Origin: Ollibium composti
GTDB taxonomy: Bacteria; Pseudomonadota; Alphaproteobacteria; Rhizobiales; Rhizobiaceae
Length of the DNA: 64,000 nt
Direction: 5' to 3'
NCBI RefSeq assembly: GCF_004801285.1
Contig: NZ_SSNY01000004.1
Span: forward strand, 1-64,000
The translations under genes were made by a program, and so were the position numbers. Shown in pieces: positions 15,584 through 24,956 of the stretch (the first letter of the stretch is position 1; every line of letters begins with the position of its first letter). A model generated the notes under the pieces. It was not told where the DNA came from. It saw only the letters and a program-made list of their open reading frames with translations, and did not search any database.

Positions 15584-16645
15584 TCACGCAGTCTTGCCCT
15601 TCAAGGCCGGGCTGAACACCATCAGGCTGAGAATCTCGAACAGCATCTGGGCGCCGGCATGGGCCGTGTTGGTCGTCGCATCGTATTGCGGCGCCACCTC
15701 CACCACGTCGCCGCCGACGAAGTTCAGCCCCTTGAGTCCGCGCAGGATTTCCAGCGCCTCGCGCGTCGTCAACCCGCCGATCTCCGGCGTGCCGGTGCCG
15801 GGCGCGAAGGCCGGGTCCAGGCTGTCGATGTCGAAGGACAGGTAGGTCGGTCCGTCGCCGACGATCTTTTTCGCCTTCTCGATGACGGCCGGAATGCCGA
15901 GGCCAGAAATCTCCTCGGCATGGATGACCGTCATGCCGGACTCGTAGGAGAACTCCCACAGATATTCCGAGGAACCGCGAATGCCGATCTGGATGGTGCG
16001 GGTCGGGTCGAGCACGCCGTCGAGCACCGCGTTGCGGAACGGCCCGCCGTGGTGGAACTTGGTGAGGTCGTAGGCGCCACCGGTGTCGCAATGCGCGTCG
16101 ATGTGGATCATGCCCACGGCGCGCTTCTTGCCGACGGCCTTGAGGATCGGATGGGTGATCGAATGGTCGCCGCCGACTGACAAGGGTACCACGCCGGCGT
16201 CGACCACCTGGTTCAGCCGCTTCTCGATATCCTCATGGCTGAGTTCCAGCCGGTAGCGGCTGCGGAACGGCACGTCGCCGATATCCGCGACCTTCAGTTC
16301 GTAGGTCGGCGCGCAGTCGAGCACATGGTTGTAGGGGCCGATGCGTTCGATGGCGCGGACGGCACGCGGCCCGAAGCGGGAGCCGGTGCGGTTGGTGACG
16401 CCGAGGTCCATCGGCACCCCGATCATCGCCACCTGCAGATCGCCGAAATCCGGGTTCTCGGCAGCGATCTCACGATAGGGCGCGGCAAGGAACGTCGGGA
16501 TGCCGGAATAGGGCGCGACGCGCGTGCCGCTCTTGGTGAAGATCTTGTCGGCAACGCGGCGGAACTTCGGATCGAACAACTCGCCACCGTGGCTTTCGCC
16601 ATACTTGGCGCGCAAGGCATCCAGCTTCGACTGATTGAAACCCAT
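15584..16645 (-). CDS. speB: Agmatinase-family ureohydrolase
   Basis: The 353-residue protein has all metal-binding motifs of the arginase/agmatinase family: GGDH (158-161), DAHCD (183-187) and DIDSLD (272-277). These hold a dinuclear centre that hydrolyses a guanidino group to urea and an amine. The residues match agmatinases more than arginases, but guanidinobutyrase or related activities are equally possible. The N-terminal ~60 residues are longer than in the E. coli enzyme. It is first in an operon with a polyamine-type ABC importer and diverges from a LysR gene, which suggests catabolism of an imported guanidino compound. Confidence 0.8.
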   Translation of the reverse strand: MGFNQSKLDALRAKYGESHGGELFDPKFRRVADKIFTKSGTRVAPYSGIPTFLAAPYREIAAENPDFGDLQVAMIGVPMDLGVTNRTGSRFGPRAVRAIERIGPYNHVLDCAPTYELKVADIGDVPFRSRYRLELSHEDIEKRLNQVVDAGVVPLSVGGDHSITHPILKAVGKKRAVGMIHIDAHCDTGGAYDLTKFHHGGPFRNAVLDGVLDPTRTIQIGIRGSSEYLWEFSYESGMTVIHAEEISGLGIPAVIEKAKKIVGDGPTYLSFDIDSLDPAFAPGTGTPEIGGLTTREALEILRGLKGLNFVGGDVVEVAPQYDATTNTAHAGAQMLFEILSLMVFSPALKGKTA

Positions 16646-16788
16646 CTCTGTTCCTCCGTGCAGGACTGCCGCCGCCGGATGCCGGCGCGCGCAAGGCTTC
16701 TGATGCCTGTAGTCCCGTCTTTATGCTTGTTGGCAGGGATTTTCGGCGCGGAGGAATAGAAAAGCAATTGATATTGTTATAGCTTCCC

Positions 16789-16807
16789 ATGTGAGAAAAC
16801 CTCACAT
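16789..16807. promoter_or_regulatory. Inverted repeat between agmatinase operon and LysR gene
   Basis: ATGTGAG (16789-16795) and CTCACAT (16801-16807) form a perfect 7-bp inverted repeat around AAAAC. It lies 18 bp before the LysR start and about 145 bp from the agmatinase start. It is a plausible site for the divergent LysR protein acting on its own promoter. Confidence 0.45.
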
Positions 16808-16825
16808 ATTGGCCAGGAACCGCCG

Positions 16826-17794
16826 ATGACCAAGCGCCTGCCGCCGCTCAATCCGCTGCGTGCGTTCGAGGCGACCGCCCGGCATGGCTCGCTGAGCAAG
16901 GCGGCGGCTGAACTGAACGTCACGCACGGCGCCGTCAGCCACCAGATCAAGGCGCTCGAACAGTCGCTCGGGATCAAGCTGTTCGAGCGCGCCGGCCTGC
17001 GGCTGAAGACGACGCCGCATGGCGCCGAACTGCTGCCCGCCGTTTCGTCGGCCTTCGACGGCATCGCCGCCGCCACGCAGCGGCTGACTCGCCCGGCATC
17101 GAGCGGCGCGCTGTCGCTGTCCTGCGTGCCCGCGCTGCTGTCGCTGTGGCTGATCCCGCGGCTCGGCGACTTCATGGCGCAATATCCCGACATCCGCCTG
17201 CGGCTGACCGCGTCGAACGATCCGGCCAACATCCGCTCGCCGGAACTCTACCTGTGTCTGCTCTACGGCGACGGCAGCTGGAGCGACTGCTGGATGCGAA
17301 AGTGGTCCGGGCTGGAACTGTTCCCAGTCGTCAGCCCGACACTGGTCAACAACCGGCCGCTGCGCACCATCCGCGACCTTGCCGACCATGTACTTCTGCA
17401 TGGCGACGACGGCCGCGAATGGCACACATGGCTGACCGCCGCCGACGCGCTCGACCTGGAACGGGGCCGGCGGCACCGCTTCGACGACGCGCATCTGTCG
17501 ATCGGCGCGGCGCTCCACGGCCACGGCGTGGCGCTGGGCGACTCGGTGACGGCAAGCGACCTGCTGGCGCGCGGGCAACTGGTGGCGCCGTTCGGATTGT
17601 CGGTCCCGGCGGTCTACGATTTCTACATCGCCTGTCGCAACGAGATGCGGGCGGCCCCGATCGTGCAGGTCTTTACCGAATGGCTTTTCGCCGAAAAGGC
17701 CAAATCCTCAGGACGCCTGGCAAACCCCGTGACCTCGCGCATCGGCACGCGGCGCAGGCGCCAACCGGAAAAGGATGGCGCGACTGGGGGCTGA
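16826..17794 (+). CDS. LysR-family regulator (GcvA-like)
   Basis: The 322-residue protein opens with the MTKRLPPLNPLRAFEATARHGS type start of the GcvA-like subgroup, and the helix-turn-helix lies at about residues 22-42. The effector domain follows from residue 95. The last ~35 residues are an arginine-rich tail beyond the usual family end (typically ~300). It is divergent from the agmatinase/ABC operon and likely controls it. It ends 4 bp before the 3' end of ligD, so the two genes converge. Confidence 0.9.
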   Translation: MTKRLPPLNPLRAFEATARHGSLSKAAAELNVTHGAVSHQIKALEQSLGIKLFERAGLRLKTTPHGAELLPAVSSAFDGIAAATQRLTRPASSGALSLSCVPALLSLWLIPRLGDFMAQYPDIRLRLTASNDPANIRSPELYLCLLYGDGSWSDCWMRKWSGLELFPVVSPTLVNNRPLRTIRDLADHVLLHGDDGREWHTWLTAADALDLERGRRHRFDDAHLSIGAALHGHGVALGDSVTASDLLARGQLVAPFGLSVPAVYDFYIACRNEMRAAPIVQVFTEWLFAEKAKSSGRLANPVTSRIGTRRRRQPEKDGATGG

Positions 17795-17797
17795 TGC

Positions 17798-20335
17798 TCA
17801 CCCCAGCTTCAACGGTTTGCCGGCCGCAAAGAAACCTTTCCACGGATCGTCGCCCGCCAGGCGCTTCAGCGTCGTCTTGTCGCCGATCGGAAAGGCGTTG
17901 GGCGGCAGGCCGTCCTCGATTTCCGTCCACGTCACCGGCATGGAAACGGTCGCGCCCTTCTTGGCGCGCGAGGAATAGGGCGCGACCGTGGTCGAGCCGC
18001 GGCCGTTGCGCAGGTAGTCGATGAAGATACGCCCCGTGCGCGCCTTCTTCGACAGCGTCGCCGTATAGCGGTCCGGCTCGGCCTGCTCCATGGCGCGGGC
18101 GAAATCATGGGCGAAACCCTTCACCGCATCCCATTTGGCCTTCGGCTTCAGCGGCACCATCAAGTGATAGCCCTTGCCGCCCGATGTCTTGACGAAGACC
18201 GGCAGCGACAGTTCCTCCAGCTTGTCCCGGATGTCGAGCGCCGCCTGCCGCACCCTATCGACCGCAACGCCCTCGTCGGGATCGAGGTCGAAGACGATCT
18301 GGTCGGGCGTGTCGATCTTGTCCACGGTGCAGCCCCAGACATGGATTTCCACCACGCCCATCTGCACCAGCGCCGCGATGCCGTCGAAATCCTTCACATA
18401 GAGGATTTCCTCATTGTCTTCGGGGTCCTTCGACTTGAAGATTTTTTCGCTCATGCCGGCCGAGGCGTGCTTCTGGAAGAAGCGCGGGCCGCCGACGCCG
18501 TCCGGCGCGCGCACCAGCGCCAGCGGCCGGTTGACGACGAACGGCTTCATGCGCGGCCAGACCAGGTCGTAGTGTTCAAGCAGGGCCTGCTTCGACACCT
18601 TCTCTTCGGGCCACAGGAGTTTGTCGGGGTGGGTAAGCTTTATCCCTGTCTTCACGACGGTTTTCCCCTTCCCTCTCGGAGCCGCGTCCCTGGTGGTTGA
18701 AGCGCCCTGCCCGGCCTTATCCTTGCCGGAGACCGCCTTCGGCTCTTCCTGCACGACCTCTTCGGCCGGCTTGTCCTCGCGCAGTCCCTGGAACGAGGCG
18801 TGGCGGATGATACGATCGGCCGTCCAGGAACGGAACTCCACTTCCGCGACCAGATCGGGTTCGACCCAGACCAGCCCCTTGCCGCCCGGCACCTTGGCGT
18901 CGAAGGGTGATTTTTTCGCCTTCAGCGCGTCGAGCTTCTTCTTGAGATCGTCGCCGGCCTTGGCCGAAAACCCGGTGCCGACGCGGCCGGCATAGCGCAG
19001 CCGGTCGCCCTCGTGATAGCCGACGAGCAGCGAGCGCAGGCCGCGCCCGGTCTTTTCGGAAGGCAGATAGCCGCCGATGACGAATTCCTGGCGTTGGGTG
19101 CATTTCGACTTGATCCAGACGCCGGTGCGGCCGGAGCGGTACGGCGCGTCGGCGCGCTTGGAAACGACGCCTTCCAGCCCCATGCGGCAGGCATGCTTCA
19201 GCATGACCTTGCCCGGCTCGACGAAATGGTCGGAAAAACGCACCGGGCCGTCGTCGCCCAGCGGCTCCAGCAATTCGGAGAGCCGCTCCTTGCGCTCGAC
19301 CAGCGCCTCGTCGCGCAGGTCCTCGCCGTCCAGCCGCAAGAGGTCGAAGACGTAGTAGATCATGCGGTCCGTCCGGTCGGCCGACAGGTCGGCCTGCAAC
19401 AGGGAAAACGACGACACGCCGTCGCCGCCGAGAACGACGATCTCGCCGTCGATTATGGCGTCGGCGCATTTGAGACGGGCAAGAGCCGCCGGGATTTCGC
19501 CGCCGAAGCGTTCGGTCCAGTCCAGTCCTTTGCGGGTGAGCAGGCGGATTTCGGTGCCGGCGATTGCAGCCTGCATCCGATAGCCGTCGAACTTCACCTC
19601 ATGCAGCCATTCCTTGCCCGACGGGGCGTCGCGCTCCAGCGTCGCCAGCGCAGGCTCGACAAACTGCAGCCTCGATGCCGATTTGCGCGCTGCTTTGCCC
19701 GTCGCCGGCTTGTTGGAATGCCAGACCTGCGGCTTCTTTCCCTTGGCCGCCCTGCCCTCGCCCACCTCCTCGACGGTAAGGCCGGACTTCACCGATTCCG
19801 GCCGCTCCTTCAGGATGTCCTCGCCGGGCCGTGCCGCCGCGTCGTCGGACTTGATCAGCAGCCAGTTGTCCTTCTTTTCGCCCGCACGCGGCTTCAGGCG
19901 CACCAGATGCCACTTGCCGGAAAGCTTCTCGCCGTACAGCTCGAAGTCGATATGGCCTTTCTTCATGCCGGCGGCCGGATCGTGCTCGGGCACCCAGGTG
20001 CCCTCGTCCCAGACGATCACCGAGCCGCCGCCATATTCGCCTTTCGGGATCGTGCCCTCGAAGGGCGCATAGTCGATCGGATGATCCTCGACATGGACCG
20101 CCAGCCGCTTCTCGTGCGGGTCGAGACTGGGGCCGCGCGTGACCGCCCAGCTCCACAGCACGCCGCCGTGCTCGAGGCGCAGGTCGTAATGCAGGCGCGT
20201 CGCGGCATGCTTGTGGATGACGAAGATGCCGCCCTCGCCAGCCTTTGCCTGGCGGCGCTGCACCTTGCCGGCCGGTTCGGCGGTCTTCGAGAAGTCGCGC
20301 TTGGCGCGATATTTTTCCAGGGCTTGCTCGGCCAT
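17798..20335 (-). CDS. ligD: ATP-dependent DNA ligase D (NHEJ), three-domain form
   Basis: The 845-residue protein carries all three activities of bacterial non-homologous end joining. At the N-terminus is the 3'-phosphoesterase domain (HKHAATRLHYDLRLEH, about residues 37-52). The ATP-dependent ligase domain follows, with adenylated lysine K248 in EVKFDGYRMQ. The polymerase/primase domain is C-terminal from about residue 545 (KLLWPEEKVSKQALLEHYD; catalytic acidic pair in VFDLDPDEG). This order (PE-LIG-POL) is that of Pseudomonas LigD. A Lys/Gly-rich linker separates LIG from POL. The gene starts 9 bp after the Ku stop codon, so the two partners are co-expressed. Confidence 0.96.
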   Translation of the reverse strand: MAEQALEKYRAKRDFSKTAEPAGKVQRRQAKAGEGGIFVIHKHAATRLHYDLRLEHGGVLWSWAVTRGPSLDPHEKRLAVHVEDHPIDYAPFEGTIPKGEYGGGSVIVWDEGTWVPEHDPAAGMKKGHIDFELYGEKLSGKWHLVRLKPRAGEKKDNWLLIKSDDAAARPGEDILKERPESVKSGLTVEEVGEGRAAKGKKPQVWHSNKPATGKAARKSASRLQFVEPALATLERDAPSGKEWLHEVKFDGYRMQAAIAGTEIRLLTRKGLDWTERFGGEIPAALARLKCADAIIDGEIVVLGGDGVSSFSLLQADLSADRTDRMIYYVFDLLRLDGEDLRDEALVERKERLSELLEPLGDDGPVRFSDHFVEPGKVMLKHACRMGLEGVVSKRADAPYRSGRTGVWIKSKCTQRQEFVIGGYLPSEKTGRGLRSLLVGYHEGDRLRYAGRVGTGFSAKAGDDLKKKLDALKAKKSPFDAKVPGGKGLVWVEPDLVAEVEFRSWTADRIIRHASFQGLREDKPAEEVVQEEPKAVSGKDKAGQGASTTRDAAPRGKGKTVVKTGIKLTHPDKLLWPEEKVSKQALLEHYDLVWPRMKPFVVNRPLALVRAPDGVGGPRFFQKHASAGMSEKIFKSKDPEDNEEILYVKDFDGIAALVQMGVVEIHVWGCTVDKIDTPDQIVFDLDPDEGVAVDRVRQAALDIRDKLEELSLPVFVKTSGGKGYHLMVPLKPKAKWDAVKGFAHDFARAMEQAEPDRYTATLSKKARTGRIFIDYLRNGRGSTTVAPYSSRAKKGATVSMPVTWTEIEDGLPPNAFPIGDKTTLKRLAGDDPWKGFFAAGKPLKLG

Positions 20336-20344
20336 GGCCCGCCC

Positions 20345-21214
20345 TTAAGCCGATTTCCGCTTCGGTTTCGCCTTCGGCTCCGGCGCCTTCTTGCTTGATG
20401 CCTTGGTCGCCTTGACCGAACCCGCTTCGGCGTCGTTGTCGGCGGCGAGGCTCTTCTTCAGGGCATCGAACAGGTTGACCACGTTGGACGGTTTGCTCAC
20501 CGCCTTGGCCTTGGGCGCCTTGCGGCCGGCCTTCTTGGCGCGGATCAGTTCGATCAGCGCTTCCTCGTATTTGTCGTCGAACCCGGACGGATCGAATTTC
20601 GTCGCCTTCTTGTCGATGATATGCTGGGCGAGCTCGATCATCTCCTTGTCGAGCTTGACCGCCTTGATCTCGTCGAACACCGTATCGGGCTGGCGCACCG
20701 TGCTGTCGTAGCGCAGCGTGGTCAGCACCATACCCTTGCCGAGCGGCTCGATGACCACGGGCCGTTCACGGCGGTAGAGCACGATGCGGGCAAGCCCCGC
20801 CTTCTTTTTCGCCGCCATCGCCTCGCGGATGACGGCGAAGGCATCCTCGGACACCTTGTCGGCCGGCGACAGATAATAGGGTGTGTCGAGATAGATCTGC
20901 TGGATCGAAGCCTTGTCGACGAAGCCGTCGAGGGCGAGCATGTTGGAGGACTCGACTTGCACCGCCTCGATCTCGTCGTCCTCGATGTGGACGTAGTCGC
21001 CGTTCTCGACCTCGTAGCCTTTGATCTCGTCCTCGTCCTCCACCGGCTTGCCGGTTTCGGCATCGACATAGATGCGCTTCACACGGTTCCCGGTTCTGCG
21101 GTTGATGACGTGGAAGGAAACCTTTTCGGCATGGGTGACCACATTGGTGAGTTCCACCGCGCAGGTAACCAGCGACAGTTTGAGATAACCCTTCCAGGCC
21201 GGACGCGGGGCCAT
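20345..21214 (-). CDS. ku: Ku protein, non-homologous end joining
   Basis: The 289-residue protein has the bacterial Ku core (MAPRPAWKGYLKLSLVTCAVEL at the start, then YVHIEDDEI near residue 75 and a core ending about residue 255). A Lys/Ala/Pro-rich basic tail follows that can bind DNA or LigD. It forms a homodimeric ring on DNA ends and recruits LigD. The ATG at 21214 is chosen because AAGGAGACGGAT precedes it and the family begins there; an upstream extension to 21307 is not homologous. It shares a transcript with ligD. Confidence 0.94.
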   Translation of the reverse strand: MAPRPAWKGYLKLSLVTCAVELTNVVTHAEKVSFHVINRRTGNRVKRIYVDAETGKPVEDEDEIKGYEVENGDYVHIEDDEIEAVQVESSNMLALDGFVDKASIQQIYLDTPYYLSPADKVSEDAFAVIREAMAAKKKAGLARIVLYRRERPVVIEPLGKGMVLTTLRYDSTVRQPDTVFDEIKAVKLDKEMIELAQHIIDKKATKFDPSGFDDKYEEALIELIRAKKAGRKAPKAKAVSKPSNVVNLFDALKKSLAADNDAEAGSVKATKASSKKAPEPKAKPKRKSA

Positions 21215-21295
21215 ATCCGTCTCCTTGCAGCGGAATGGAGCGGAACGGACAAACGCCATTCCAGTTCCATCGCCCCTCGAAGAGCGAACATCCGT

Positions 21296-21315
21296 CCGCC
21301 GCCACAAGGCGGCGG
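21296..21315 (-). terminator. Stem-loop after the doeD-like gene
   Basis: CCGCCGCC and GGCGGCGG form a perfect 8-bp stem with an ACAA loop, 41 bp past the aminotransferase stop codon and about 80 bp before the Ku start. No U-tract follows on the transcribed strand. It probably separates the ectoine transcript from ku-ligD. Confidence 0.4.
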
Positions 21316-21356
21316 AAATTGCCCGGTCCCGTTTCGGAAGGCGCCTGAGCCTTGGC

Positions 21357-22730
21357 TCAGCCGAGCACGGCCTTCACCGCCTCGACGGTCTTGGCAACGA
21401 CCGTATCCGCCTCCTCGCGGGTCAGGCAGAGCGGCGGGGCGAAGCCGAGGATGTCGCCCTGCGGCATGGCGCGGCCGATGACGCCGCTTGTCGCGAGGGC
21501 GGCCGCCACCTGCGGGCCGATCTTCTTTGCGGCATCGAAGAACTTGCGGTCGTCCTTGTCCTCGACGAACTCCACCGCGGCCAACATGCCCTCGCCGCGT
21601 ACGTCGCCGACATTTTTATGCCCTGCGACCGCGTCAGTCAGCCCTTTGCGGAAATAGGCGCCGGTCTCGCCGGCGTTCTTCACCAGATCCAGCTCATCGA
21701 TCAGTTCGAGATTGGCGACACCGGCCGCCGCACAGATCGGATGCGCCGAATAGGTCCAGCCATGGCCGATGGGACCGAGCTTGTCGGAACCCTCGACCAG
21801 CACCTTCCACACCTTGTCGCCGACGATGACGCCCGACAGCGGCGCATAGGCCGAGGTCAGTCCCTTGGCGATGGTGATGAGGTCCGGCTGGATGCCGTAG
21901 TGGTCGGAGCCGAACATGGAGCTCAGCCGACCGAAACCGGTCACCACCTCGTCGGCCACGAGCAGGATATCGTATTTCTTCAGCACCGCCTGGATCTTGC
22001 CCCAATAGCCCTTCGGTGGCGGCACGATGCCGCCGGTGCCCAGCACCGGCTCGCCGATGAAGGCGGCGATGGTTTCCGGCCCCTGCGCAACGATCAGCTT
22101 TTCGAGCTGGTCGGCGCAGTATTGGGCAAACTGCTCCTCCGACAGCGAGCGGTCCTCGCGGCGGTAGTAGTAGGGTGCTTCCGTGTGCAGGATCGGCGCG
22201 CGCGGCAGGTCGAAGGCGTTGTGGAAGCCGGCAAGCCCGGTCAGCGAGCCGGTCATGACGCCGGAGCCGTGATAGCCGCGCCAGCGCGAGATGATCTTCT
22301 TCTTCTCAGGCCGGCCGAGCACGTTGTTGTAGTACCAGATCAGCTTGATGTTGGTCTCGTTGGCATCGGAGCCGGAGAGGCCGTAATAGACCCTGGACAT
22401 GCCCTTCGGTGCCCGGTCGATGATCATCTTGGAGAGCCGGATCGAGGCTTCCGTGCCGTGGCCGACATAGGCGTGATAGTAGGCGAGGTTCCTGGCCTGC
22501 TCGGCAATGGCGTCGGCGATCTTCTGGCGGCCATAGCCGACATTGACGCAATAGAGGCCGGCGAAGGCGTCGAGGCTCTTCTTGCCGTTCGTGTCCCAGA
22601 TGGTCGCGCCCTCGCCGCCGGCCATGACGCGGTTCGGCATCTCGCCGCGCGCATGCATGCCCATGTGGGTCGAGGGGTGGAAGAAGTGGTCGCGATCCCA
22701 GGCGGCGAGTTCGTTGGATTGTTCGAGCAT
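21357..22730 (-). CDS. doeD: Class III aminotransferase, probable L-2,4-diaminobutyrate transaminase (Atf/DoeD)
   Basis: The 457-residue enzyme is a fold-type I, class III omega-aminotransferase. It has the PLP-binding GSDANETN segment, the acidic motif LLVADEVVTGFGR and the Schiff-base lysine in DLITIAKGLTSAYAPLSG. Alone the sequence only says omega-amino acid or putrescine-type aminotransferase. The specific role comes from gene order, because asnC-ssd-atf accompanies eutABCDE in other alphaproteobacteria. There Atf (DoeD) converts diaminobutyrate from ectoine to aspartate semialdehyde. It is the last gene of the leftward arm, 27 bp after the dehydrogenase gene. Confidence 0.82.
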   Translation of the reverse strand: MLEQSNELAAWDRDHFFHPSTHMGMHARGEMPNRVMAGGEGATIWDTNGKKSLDAFAGLYCVNVGYGRQKIADAIAEQARNLAYYHAYVGHGTEASIRLSKMIIDRAPKGMSRVYYGLSGSDANETNIKLIWYYNNVLGRPEKKKIISRWRGYHGSGVMTGSLTGLAGFHNAFDLPRAPILHTEAPYYYRREDRSLSEEQFAQYCADQLEKLIVAQGPETIAAFIGEPVLGTGGIVPPPKGYWGKIQAVLKKYDILLVADEVVTGFGRLSSMFGSDHYGIQPDLITIAKGLTSAYAPLSGVIVGDKVWKVLVEGSDKLGPIGHGWTYSAHPICAAAGVANLELIDELDLVKNAGETGAYFRKGLTDAVAGHKNVGDVRGEGMLAAVEFVEDKDDRKFFDAAKKIGPQVAAALATSGVIGRAMPQGDILGFAPPLCLTREEADTVVAKTVEAVKAVLG

Positions 22731-22757
22731 CGTTTTCTCCTTTTTTCGCCGCCCGGC

Positions 22758-24257
22758 TCACGCCAGGTCGAGGCACACATATTTGAGGTCGGTGAAGGCC
22801 TCCAAGCCGTGGCGCGAGCCCTCGCGGCCGAGACCCGACTGCTTGACGCCACCGAAGGGGATCGGCGCGCCGGTGATCTTCACCCGGTTGACGGCCACCA
22901 TGCCGTATTCCAGCGCATTCGCCAAACGCCGCTGGCGCGCGCCGTTCTCGGTGACGACATAGGCGACGAGCCCGTATTCGGTATCGTTGGCGCGGGCAAT
23001 GACCTCGTCCTCACTGTCGAAAGGCGCGACCGCGGCGACCGGCCCGAAGGTTTCCTCATGCATGATGAGCGCATCGTCCGGCACATCGGCAAGCAGCGTG
23101 GGCAGGTAGAACAGCGAGCCGGGCGCCTGCCGCTTGCCGCCGGCGAGAAGCCGCGCACCGCGCGCCTGCGCATCGGCGACCTGCTCCTCGACTTTTTTCA
23201 CGGCGCGCTCGTGCATCAGCGGGCCGATCTCCGTGCCTTCCGCCAGACCGTTGCCGACCTTCAGCGCCTCGATGCGGGCGGCATAGGCGGCACAGAAAGC
23301 GTCGTAGAGCCCACACTGGACATAGATGCGGTTGGCGGCAAGGCAATCCTGCCCTGAGGTCGCGAACTTGGCGTCGACGGCGATCCTGACCGCCCTGTCG
23401 AGATCGGCGTCGTCGAAAACGATCAACGGCGCATGGCCACCCAGTTCCATGACGAGCCGTTTCATCGTCGGCGCGCATTGAGCGGCGATCAACCGGCCGA
23501 TTTCGGTCGACCCGGTAAAGCTCATGGCGCGCACGCGGGCATCCTCGCACAGGCGCCCGACGATGGTCGCGGCATCGCCGGTGACGACGTTGAAGACGCC
23601 CGCCGGCAAGCCGGCGCGCTCGCCAAGCTCGGCCAGCGCCAGCGCCGACAGCGGCGTCTCGGAGGAAGGATGCGCGACGATCGTGCAGCCAGCGGCGAGC
23701 GCGGCGGCCGCCTTGCGCGTCAGCATCGCGGAGGGAAAATTCCACGGCGTAACGACGCCGACGACACCGAGCGGCTCCCGTCGCACGATCATTTCCGCGC
23801 CTGGCAGATGGCTGGTGACACTCTCTGCGTTCACCCGCTTCGCCTCCTCGGCATACCACTCGACGAACGAAGCCGCGTAGTCGATCTCGCCGCGCGATTC
23901 GGCGAGCGGTTTTCCCTGCTCCAGCGTCATCAGCAACGCGAGGTCTTCCTTCGCCGCGACGATGAGGTCGAACCAGTTCCGCAGGATTTTCGAGCGCTCC
24001 CGCGGCAGCAGCGCCTTCCAGGCCGGAAAGGCTCGTGACGCCGCGTCGATCGCCTTGCCGGTCTGGCCGGCATCGAGCGAAGCGACAAAGGCGACCGTCG
24101 CGCCGGAGGCCGGATCGGTGACTTCGAAAGAGCCGGCGGAAGCACCTGTGGTCCAGTGCCCGTCGACATAGGCGAGTTCGCGATAAAGCCGGCGGTCGGT
24201 CAGGCGGTCGAGCGCGTCGTGGCGCAACGAGCGGGCGAAATGGGCATGGGCGGACAT
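22758..24257 (-). CDS. doeC: Succinate/aspartate-semialdehyde dehydrogenase family (Ssd/DoeC)
   Basis: The 499-residue NAD(P)-dependent aldehyde dehydrogenase has the catalytic glutamate in LVMELGGHAP, the nucleophile cysteine in ATSGQDCLAANR, and the cofactor motif FTGSTEIGR. By family it resembles GabD-type succinate semialdehyde dehydrogenases. Given the neighbours it likely oxidises aspartate beta-semialdehyde to aspartate, the last step of ectoine breakdown. The ATG at 24257 follows a GGAG site; the longer frame to 24356 lacks homology. One genuine ambiguity is that it could also serve GABA catabolism. Confidence 0.85.
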   Translation of the reverse strand: MSAHAHFARSLRHDALDRLTDRRLYRELAYVDGHWTTGASAGSFEVTDPASGATVAFVASLDAGQTGKAIDAASRAFPAWKALLPRERSKILRNWFDLIVAAKEDLALLMTLEQGKPLAESRGEIDYAASFVEWYAEEAKRVNAESVTSHLPGAEMIVRREPLGVVGVVTPWNFPSAMLTRKAAAALAAGCTIVAHPSSETPLSALALAELGERAGLPAGVFNVVTGDAATIVGRLCEDARVRAMSFTGSTEIGRLIAAQCAPTMKRLVMELGGHAPLIVFDDADLDRAVRIAVDAKFATSGQDCLAANRIYVQCGLYDAFCAAYAARIEALKVGNGLAEGTEIGPLMHERAVKKVEEQVADAQARGARLLAGGKRQAPGSLFYLPTLLADVPDDALIMHEETFGPVAAVAPFDSEDEVIARANDTEYGLVAYVVTENGARQRRLANALEYGMVAVNRVKITGAPIPFGGVKQSGLGREGSRHGLEAFTDLKYVCLDLA

Positions 24258-24381
24258 GGCGAGACTCCTGATCCGCCACGATCCTAGTCGCCATGGGCCG
24301 AGAAAGAGCCTATTCGAACCTCCACCAATAGAGAGATTCTCTAAAGGTGGGCCCAAGCCGGAACGATTTCTCCGTCGCGCC

Positions 24382-24873
24382 TCAAGGCCGGTCGCCGACC
24401 AGTTCCGCCACCGGCAGCACCGCCTCCTCCTTCACCGTCTTGGTGACGATGTAGGTGAAGTAGCGGTCGATGCCGATCTCGCGCTCCAGCAGCGCGTCGA
24501 CCAGCCGCTGGTAAGCGTCGATGTCGCGCGCCATCACCTTGAGCAGATAGTCGACGCCGCCGCCGACCGACCAGCAGGCGACGATTTCGGGCGTGTCGCG
24601 CACCACGCGCTCGAAACGGTCGAAATCCGCCTGCCGGTGGTTGGCCAGCGTCACTTCCATCAACACGGTAGTGACCGGCGCCAGCAGGCGCACAGCCACC
24701 TTGCCGTGATAGCCCGAGATGATGCCCGCCTTTTCCAGCCGGGCGAGCCGCATCCAGCACGGCGTCGGCGACAGCCCGACCATCTCGGCAAGCTTCAGCT
24801 TGGTGATGCGGCCGTCGCGCTGGATGGCGTCGAGGATTTTCAGGTCGATGGCGTCGAGTTTCGGTGCGGTCAT
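24382..24873 (-). CDS. Lrp/AsnC-family regulator of the ectoine cluster
   Basis: The 163-residue protein has an N-terminal winged helix (KLDAIDLKILDAIQRDGRI, then KLAEMVGLSPTPCWMRLARL) and a C-terminal RAM/ligand domain with GGGVDYLLKV. It corresponds to the asnC/doeX gene found with ectoine-degradation genes. A second ATG at 24903 is in frame and neither start has a clear ribosome binding site. I choose 24873 because family members begin close to this point. It is the first gene of the leftward arm and is divergent from enuR. Diaminobutyrate or acetyl-diaminobutyrate is a reasonable guess for its effector. Confidence 0.85.
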   Translation of the reverse strand: MTAPKLDAIDLKILDAIQRDGRITKLKLAEMVGLSPTPCWMRLARLEKAGIISGYHGKVAVRLLAPVTTVLMEVTLANHRQADFDRFERVVRDTPEIVACWSVGGGVDYLLKVMARDIDAYQRLVDALLEREIGIDRYFTYIVTKTVKEEAVLPVAELVGDRP

Positions 24874-24912
24874 GGGCGTCGCTTTTCGGTGCGCCCGCAC
24901 CATGGGGGTGCA

Positions 24913-24940
24913 TGATTTCGATTGTCAATTGCACTGATTT
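24913..24940 (+). promoter_or_regulatory. Candidate EnuR operator, site 1
   Basis: The block reads TGATTT, 7 bp, CAATTG, 3 bp, TGATTT. The two TGATTT copies start 22 bp apart and both continue as TGATTTCGAT, a direct repeat of 10 bp. It ends 16 bp before the enuR start and lies about 40 bp from the asnC start, so a bound protein could control both divergent arms. Direct repeats about two helical turns apart are usual for MocR-type regulators. Confidence 0.6.
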
Positions 24941-24956
24941 CGATCTCTAATAAGTC

